In this document: positions 59,451 to 64,000 of the stretch, piece by piece
Layout: each line of letters opens with the position of its first letter
Position numbering within the stretch: the first letter of the stretch is position 1
Origin: DATGKG01 sp963851325
GTDB taxonomy: Bacteria; Desulfobacterota; Binatia; Binatales; Binataceae
DNA: 64,000 nucleotides
Direction of reading: 5' to 3'
Assembly (NCBI GenBank): GCA_963851325.1
Contig: CAWKOR010000002.1
Span: 434,001-498,000, forward strand
Translations under genes and position numbers: made by a program
Notes under the pieces: generated by a model
Told to the model about the DNA's origin: nothing
Seen by the model: only the letters and a program-made list of their open reading frames with translations
Databases searched by the model: none

Positions 59451-59473
59451 GACGGAGCCGCGATCGCTCCGTC
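59451..59473 (-). promoter_or_regulatory. Second leader hairpin between riboswitch and thiS
   Basis: GACGGAGC at 59451-59458 and GCTCCGTC at 59466-59473 form a perfect 8-bp stem with a 7-nt loop. It lies between the TPP aptamer and the start-proximal hairpin. It may be part of the antiterminator or anti-sequestration structure. Confidence 0.45.
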
Positions 59474-59477
59474 ATCC

Positions 59478-59570
59478 AGGCTTTCCCTACGCCGGCATCA
59501 CCCGGATCAGGTTCGAGGGGTCTCTCGTCATGGCGAGATCTCAGTGCCTCGCGGCACACCCCCAGCCTGA
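59478..59570 (-). promoter_or_regulatory. TPP riboswitch (thi box)
   Basis: The minus strand reads CTGGGGGTGTGCCGCGAGGC, then ACTGAGATC, ACCCCTCGAACCTGATCCGG and GTGATGCCGGCGTAGGGAAA. These match the conserved TPP aptamer, including the pyrimidine-binding CTGAGA and the pyrophosphate-binding region CCTGATC...GCCGGCGTAGGGAA. P1 is formed by AGGCT and AGCCT at the two ends. It would reduce thiSGE expression when thiamine pyrophosphate is plentiful. Confidence 0.95.
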
Positions 59571-59743
59571 TCAATCTATATCGCGCGAGTGCCGCACTGT
59601 CAAAATTCGTTTCCCCCCGATCCGATTTATCCACGCTGTCCACAGGTCGGTGCGTGCGCCTTTGCCTCGTTTGATTGACTGTCCGCAACTCGGATGGTTA
59701 TCTGAATCGCTCACCCGCAGTATCATTTTGTAGGAATCACCTG

Positions 59744-60868
59744 ATGACCGCTCGCTCGCAACGGCCGACCGTTATTGAAATCGACTTGGGTGCGTTGCGC
59801 CGCAACTATCATGCGCTGCGGGCCGCCGCCGGAACGGCCGACATGATGGTGGTCGTGAAGGCCGACGCTTACGGTCATGGCGCGGTTCCGATTGCCAAGG
59901 AACTGGCGGCTGAGGGATGCGGTCATTTCGGCGTCGCCACGATTGCGGAGGCGGCCGAGCTGCGCGACGCGGGCATTCGTGCTCGCATCTATCTGCTAGG
60001 CGGATTTTTTCCCGAGCAGGCGCGCGAGATCCTCGCGCTCGAAGTGACGCCATTCGTTTTCGACGTCTCGATCGTCGCTCCGCTGAACGCCGCGGCGAAG
60101 GAACTCGGGCGTCGCGAGGTTCCGGTGCATTTGAAAATCGACACCGGCGCCACTCGTCTCGGAGTGATGCCCGCGGAACTCGCACGCGCCATCGAGGAAC
60201 TGCGAGCCGCTACTTCGCTCAAACTCGAGGGCGCGTGCACGCTGTTCGCGAACGCCAGCGACCCCGCGAGCATCGTCACCGACACGCAACTGCGCGTGTT
60301 CAACGACGCGCTGGCCACGCTCGCAATGGCCGGCATGCGCCCGGCGGTGGTGCATGCCGCGAATTCAGCCGCACTGGTCTTGCGTCCCGATTCGCATTTC
60401 AACCTGGTGCGGCCCGGCCTCGCGACCTACGGACTGCCACCGGTGCTCGCGGTGCGGGAAAAAGTCGAATTGACGCCCATCATGACCTTCAAAACCCGGC
60501 TGATGCAGACCAAGCGCGTCCCCGCGGGTACCGGCGTCGGCTATGGGCATACCTTCGTCACGCGACGCGACTCGGTGCTCGGCATTCTGCCGGTCGGCTA
60601 TGCGGATGGATATCGCCGCGGTCTCCAGAATGGATGCGAAGTGCTCATCGGCGGCCGTCGCGCGCCGGTGGTCGCCGCGGTATCGATGGATCTGACCGAG
60701 ATCGATCTGACCGATTTGGCGGGCGTCGCGGTCGGCGACGAAGTAGTATTGTGGGGACGCAGCGGCGACGACAGCATCAGCGTCAACGACGTCGCGCGCA
60801 TCGCGCAAACAATCTCTTACGAGATGCTTTGCACTGTAGGGCGGCGGGTTTCGCGGGTTTACCGTTAA
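59744..60868 (+). CDS. alr: Alanine racemase
   Basis: A 374-residue PLP enzyme that makes D-alanine for peptidoglycan. The PLP lysine is K39 in VVVKADAYGHG, and GVGYGHTFVTRRDS contains the catalytic tyrosine. The C terminus is the usual beta domain (PVVAAVSMDLTEIDLTD). ATG 59744 is used, with TAGGAA upstream. It is followed 14 bp later by purH on the same strand. Confidence 0.95.
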   Translation: MTARSQRPTVIEIDLGALRRNYHALRAAAGTADMMVVVKADAYGHGAVPIAKELAAEGCGHFGVATIAEAAELRDAGIRARIYLLGGFFPEQAREILALEVTPFVFDVSIVAPLNAAAKELGRREVPVHLKIDTGATRLGVMPAELARAIEELRAATSLKLEGACTLFANASDPASIVTDTQLRVFNDALATLAMAGMRPAVVHAANSAALVLRPDSHFNLVRPGLATYGLPPVLAVREKVELTPIMTFKTRLMQTKRVPAGTGVGYGHTFVTRRDSVLGILPVGYADGYRRGLQNGCEVLIGGRRAPVVAAVSMDLTEIDLTDLAGVAVGDEVVLWGRSGDDSISVNDVARIAQTISYEMLCTVGRRVSRVYR

Positions 60869-60882
60869 TCGGCGAGAAGAAC

Positions 60883-62448
60883 ATGAGCACCGACAAGATC
60901 GTGATCAAGCGGGCGCTGCTGGGAGTCTCCGACAAAACCGGGCTGGTCGATTTCGCACGCGTACTGGAGCGCCGCGGCGTCGAGATTCTCTCCACCGGCG
61001 GGACCAAGGCAGCGCTCGAAAAAGGTGGCCTCCGCGTCAAAGCGGTCGAGGAGTTCACCGGCTCGCCCGAAATGCTCGACGGGCGCGTCAAAACGCTGCA
61101 TCCGAAGATTCATGGAGGAATCCTCGCGCGCCGTTCCGACCCCTCGCATCAGGCGCAGATGCGCCGGCACGGCATTGAGCCCATCGATCTGGTGGTGGTG
61201 AATTTCTACCCGTTCGAGCAGACCGTCGCGAAGCCGAACGTCACCCTCGAGGACGCCATCGAGAACATCGATATCGGCGGACCGACGCTGGTTCGTGCCG
61301 CAGCCAAGAATCATGAAGATGTTGCGGTCATCGTCGATCCCGCCGACTATGCGGCGCTCGCGCAGGAGCTGGGAGCCAACGGCGGCGCGACCACCGCGCA
61401 AACGCGATGGCGTCTGGCGCGCAAGGCCTTCGCGCGGGTGACCGCGTACGATTGCGCGATTTCAAACTACCTCGGCACTCATACCGGCACCGACGATGGC
61501 CCGCTCGGTGAAACCTTCAGCCTCTCGATGGAGCGGGAGCAGGGTCTGCGCTACGGCGAAAACCCGCATCAGACCGGCGCGTTGTACGGCAACTTCCTGA
61601 AAATCGCTGAGCAACTTCACGGCAAGGAACTATCGTACAACAACGTCATCGACATCAGCTCGGCGATAAATCTTATCATCGAGTTTCAGAACGAACCGCG
61701 GGCGGTGGTGGCAATCCTCAAGCACAACACGCCCTGCGGCGTCGGCCTCGGCGATACGATGAAAGCGGCATGGGACAAGGCCTTCGCGACCGATCCCGAT
61801 TCGCCCTTTGGCGGAATCATCATCGCGAACCGCCCATGGGACCTGGAGTTCGCGCGCACCGTCGACGAACTATTTACCGAGGTACTCATCGGCCCCGACT
61901 ATCAGCCCGGAGTGTTGGAATTCCTGCGCAAGAAGAAGAACCGACGCGTAATGCGTTTTCATCCTGACGCGATCCATCGCGAGGAGTTCGACCTCAAGCG
62001 GGTGCTCGGCGGGCTGCTGGTGCAGACCCCCGACCTCGCGATCGAAAATCCTCGCGAGGCCAAAGTGGTCACCAGGCGCGCGCCGACCGAGTCGGAGCTG
62101 AGCGCGATGGAGTTCGGCATCAAGGTGTGCAAGCACATCAAATCGAATGCGATCACATTCGTCGCCCAAGATCGCACGCTCGCGGTCGGGGGCGGCGCGA
62201 CCTCGCGAATCGATCCGGTTTATGCGGCGCGCGAGAAGGCGGCGCGACTTAAAGTAACACTTCAAGGTTCGGTGCTGGTCTCGGAGGCGCTGTTTCCATT
62301 TCCCGATGGCCCCACGCTTGCCGCGGAGGCGGGCGCGACCGCGATCGCACAGCCTGGCGGCGCAGTCCGCGACAACGAGGTCATCGCGGCCGCCGACAAG
62401 TACGGCCTTGCGATGGTCTTCACCGGCGTGCGCCACTTCCGTCATTAG
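60883..62448 (+). CDS. purH: Bifunctional AICAR transformylase/IMP cyclohydrolase
   Basis: A 521-residue bifunctional enzyme for the last two steps of IMP synthesis. The N-terminal cyclohydrolase part has RALLGVSDKTGLVDFARVLE, STGGTKAAL and MLDGRVKTLHPKIHGGILAR. The C-terminal transformylase has LRYGENPHQTGALY, KHNTPCGVGLG and FPFPDGPTLAAEAGATAIAQ, ending GVRHFRH. GAGAAG precedes ATG 60883. purD starts 15 bases after the stop, as in many bacteria. Confidence 0.97.
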   Translation: MSTDKIVIKRALLGVSDKTGLVDFARVLERRGVEILSTGGTKAALEKGGLRVKAVEEFTGSPEMLDGRVKTLHPKIHGGILARRSDPSHQAQMRRHGIEPIDLVVVNFYPFEQTVAKPNVTLEDAIENIDIGGPTLVRAAAKNHEDVAVIVDPADYAALAQELGANGGATTAQTRWRLARKAFARVTAYDCAISNYLGTHTGTDDGPLGETFSLSMEREQGLRYGENPHQTGALYGNFLKIAEQLHGKELSYNNVIDISSAINLIIEFQNEPRAVVAILKHNTPCGVGLGDTMKAAWDKAFATDPDSPFGGIIIANRPWDLEFARTVDELFTEVLIGPDYQPGVLEFLRKKKNRRVMRFHPDAIHREEFDLKRVLGGLLVQTPDLAIENPREAKVVTRRAPTESELSAMEFGIKVCKHIKSNAITFVAQDRTLAVGGGATSRIDPVYAAREKAARLKVTLQGSVLVSEALFPFPDGPTLAAEAGATAIAQPGGAVRDNEVIAAADKYGLAMVFTGVRHFRH

Positions 62449-62463
62449 CGTCATTAGAATGAG

Positions 62464-63802
62464 ATGAAGGTTCTCGTCATCGGAAAGGGTGCGCGCGAGC
62501 ACGCGCTATGTTGGCGGCTGCATTCGAGCCAGTCGGTGTGGGGGCTGTTTCTGCGCCCCCGGAAATCCCGGAATCGCTCAGCTCGCCAAGCCGGTCAACC
62601 TCGCGCAGAACGATTTCGCCGCGCTCATCGCATTCGCCACCGAGAACAAGATCGATCTCACGATCGTCGGCCCCGATGATCCAGTGGCGGAGGGTATCGT
62701 CGACGAGTTCGAGAAAGCCGGGCTCAAGATCTTCGGTCCCTCGAAGGCCGCCGCGCAGCTCGAAAGCAGCAAGGCTTTTGCGAAGTCGGTCATGCGCGAG
62801 GCGGGCATTCCGACCGCCGACTTCCAGGTCTTCGACGATCCCAACGCGGCGCGAGCATATGCGAAGCGGCTCGCAGGCAAGGTGGTGGTGAAAGCCGATG
62901 GCCTCGCGCTCGGCAAAGGCGTCGTCGTATGCCGCGACATCGATACCGCCAATGCCGCGATCGCCGACGCGATGGAGGCGCGCAAGTTCGGCGACGCGGG
63001 CGCGCGGGTCGTGCTCGAAGAAGTCCTGCACGGCGAGGAGCTGTCGTTCTTCGCGCTGTGCAACGGCGACGATGCGATTCCGCTCGGCCTCTGCCAGGAT
63101 CATAAGGCCATCTTCGATGGCGACCGCGGCCCCAACACCGGCGGCATGGGCGCCTACTCGCCGGTGCCGCAGTTTCCGGCGGCGATCGAGGATCGGTTGC
63201 TGGATGAAGTGGTGCGCCCGGTTCTGCGCGTCATGAAGGCCCGCGGAACTCCGTTTCGCGGGGTGCTCTTTGTCGGCCTGATGCTCGATGGCGAGCGCCT
63301 CAATGTGATCGAATTCAATGTCCGCTTCGGCGACCCAGAGTGCGAGGCGCTGATGATGCGCTTCGACGGTGACCTCGCCGAAACGCTGCTTGCGTGCGTC
63401 GAGGGTAACCTGGACAAGGCCGGCGCGCGGCTTTCGCCCAAGAGTGCGGTCACCGTGGTGCTCGCGTCGGGCGGCTATCCCGGCGACTATCGCAAGGGGA
63501 TTCCGATCTTCGGCCTCGAAAAGATCGAGGGGAGTGCGCCCTCGGACCTCAAAGTGAAATGGGCGATGGAAAAAACCCGGGTCAAGGTTTTCCACGCCGG
63601 CACTGCCTTGCGCCCCGGCCCTACCGGAGACCAGCTCGTCACCGATGGAGGCCGCGTGCTCGCCGTCACTGCGATTTCCGATACGCTGCCGAAGGCGGTT
63701 GCCGCGGCCTACCAGGCGGCGGACATGATCGAGTTCGAGGGCAAGCAGTTGCGCCGCGACATCGCGGGCAAGGCGCTGGCCTATCTTGCGGGAAATCGCT
63801 GA
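62464..63802 (+). CDS. purD: Phosphoribosylamine-glycine ligase, interrupted by a frameshift
   Basis: About 445 residues if one base is removed. It catalyses formation of glycinamide ribonucleotide. The first frame has MKVLVIGKGAREHALCWRLH. The second frame has PGNPGIAQLAKPVNLAQNDF, then IVGPDDPVAEGIVDEFEKAG, the ATP-grasp loop VVVKADGLALGKGVVV, and NVRFGDPECEALMMRFDGDL. The join is at 62540-62560; removing one C from the CCCCC run at 62556-62560 gives GLFLRPGNPGIAQ, the expected PGN motif. purH is just upstream. A gene required for purine synthesis is unlikely to be truly broken here. Confidence 0.93.
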
Positions 63803-63809
63803 AACCTCC

Positions 63810-64000
63810 GTGTCGGCGCAAGCAGTCGAAATCGCCGGGCTCCATGATGCGATCGTCGCGCTGCGCGCGGGCGAGTTGGTGGTCTATCCGACCGAGACGT
63901 TTTACGGGATCGCCGCCGATCCATTTTCGCCAACGGCGTTGGATAAGTTGTTTGCCATAAAAGGCCGCGACCCGCAGAAGCCGGTCGCGTTGATCGCGGC
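63810..64000 (+). CDS. Sua5/YrdC/TsaC family threonylcarbamoyl-AMP synthase, N-terminal fragment
   Basis: The first 63 codons of a YrdC-domain protein, cut by the right edge. The start GTG 63810 gives VSAQAVEIAGLHDAIVALRA, then GELVVYPTETFYGIAADPFS and LFAIKGRDPQKPVALIAA, all typical of the family (PTETxYG, KxR). These make the threonylcarbamoyl adenylate used for t6A in tRNA. The start lies 8 bp after the purD stop. Confidence 0.9.
   Translation, partial: MSAQAVEIAGLHDAIVALRAGELVVYPTETFYGIAADPFSPTALDKLFAIKGRDPQKPVALIA

Noticed and set aside
59917..60882. N-terminal extension of the purH frame through alr
   Set aside because: The frame is open across alr in another phase, but the translation is Arg-rich shadow sequence. 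PurH begins at ATG 60883 with a normal start.
1..64000. CRISPR array, insertion sequence, integrase or phage genes
   Set aside because: No regularly spaced repeats, transposase motifs or recombinase genes were found. The only long direct repeat is the 166-bp thiE block.

Overview
The window comes from a high-GC Gram-negative chromosome, probably a metabolically versatile soil or sediment bacterium. Evidence includes TonB and TonB-dependent receptor genes, a tripartite RND pump, lipobox proteins, and many genes for oxidising and cleaving organic acids or xenobiotics (amidohydrolases, Rieske oxygenase, LLM flavoprotein, SDRs, thiolase plus OB-fold protein, DUF1329). The mixture recalls uncultured lineages such as Candidatus Binatota, but that placement is an inference from gene content only.

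Layout. 1-6197 (minus strand): a catabolic block of a dehydrogenase fragment, two amidohydrolases, an aldo/keto reductase, a zinc alcohol dehydrogenase and a FAS1-like/MaoC dehydratase, divergent from a DUF1329 protein. 7.8-16.7 kb: a czcCBA-type divalent-metal efflux operon divergent from an NtrC-type sensor/regulator pair with a good sigma-54 promoter match in between. 16.8-17.8 kb: a TerC-PGPGW fusion. 18-24.7 kb: small proteins, then a minus-strand acyl-CoA/SDR cluster with two hairpin repeats around the thiolase gene. 24.8-28.9 kb: PDZ protein, metallo-hydrolase, type III pantothenate kinase, secreted repeat protein, SDR. 29.8 kb: tRNA-Pro(GGG). 30-34.6 kb: secreted low-complexity proteins. 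34.7-37.8 kb: HTH-PBP regulator divergent from modBC, without modA. 37.9-42 kb: an ArsR-controlled island with a half-size TauE, two half-size YeeE/YedE proteins, a Cys/His-rich secreted protein and an outer-membrane protein. 42-49 kb: LLM oxidoreductase, hydrolase, TonB, TonB-dependent receptor, Rieske oxygenase. 49.4-56.7 kb: pcm-nlpD-apt, CDF exporter, archease-rtcB, a membrane redoxin lacking its cysteines. 56.7-59.6 kb: thiS-thiG-thiE behind a TPP riboswitch, with a PIN/AbrB toxin-antitoxin pair between thiE and a partial second thiE copy. 59.7-64 kb: alr, purH, purD and the start of a tsaC-like gene.

The points most worth checking are: the thiE duplication around the toxin-antitoxin pair, including 166 bp of perfect identity within otherwise diverged copies; thiE lacking a canonical start codon and lying in frame behind the thiG stop; and five recognisable genes (czcA, an ASH-domain protein, a TonB receptor, rtcB, purD) each interrupted by a single one-base frameshift, most simply explained by sequencing or assembly error at short homopolymers but worth excluding as biology. 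There is no CRISPR array, insertion sequence, rRNA or phage module that I can see.
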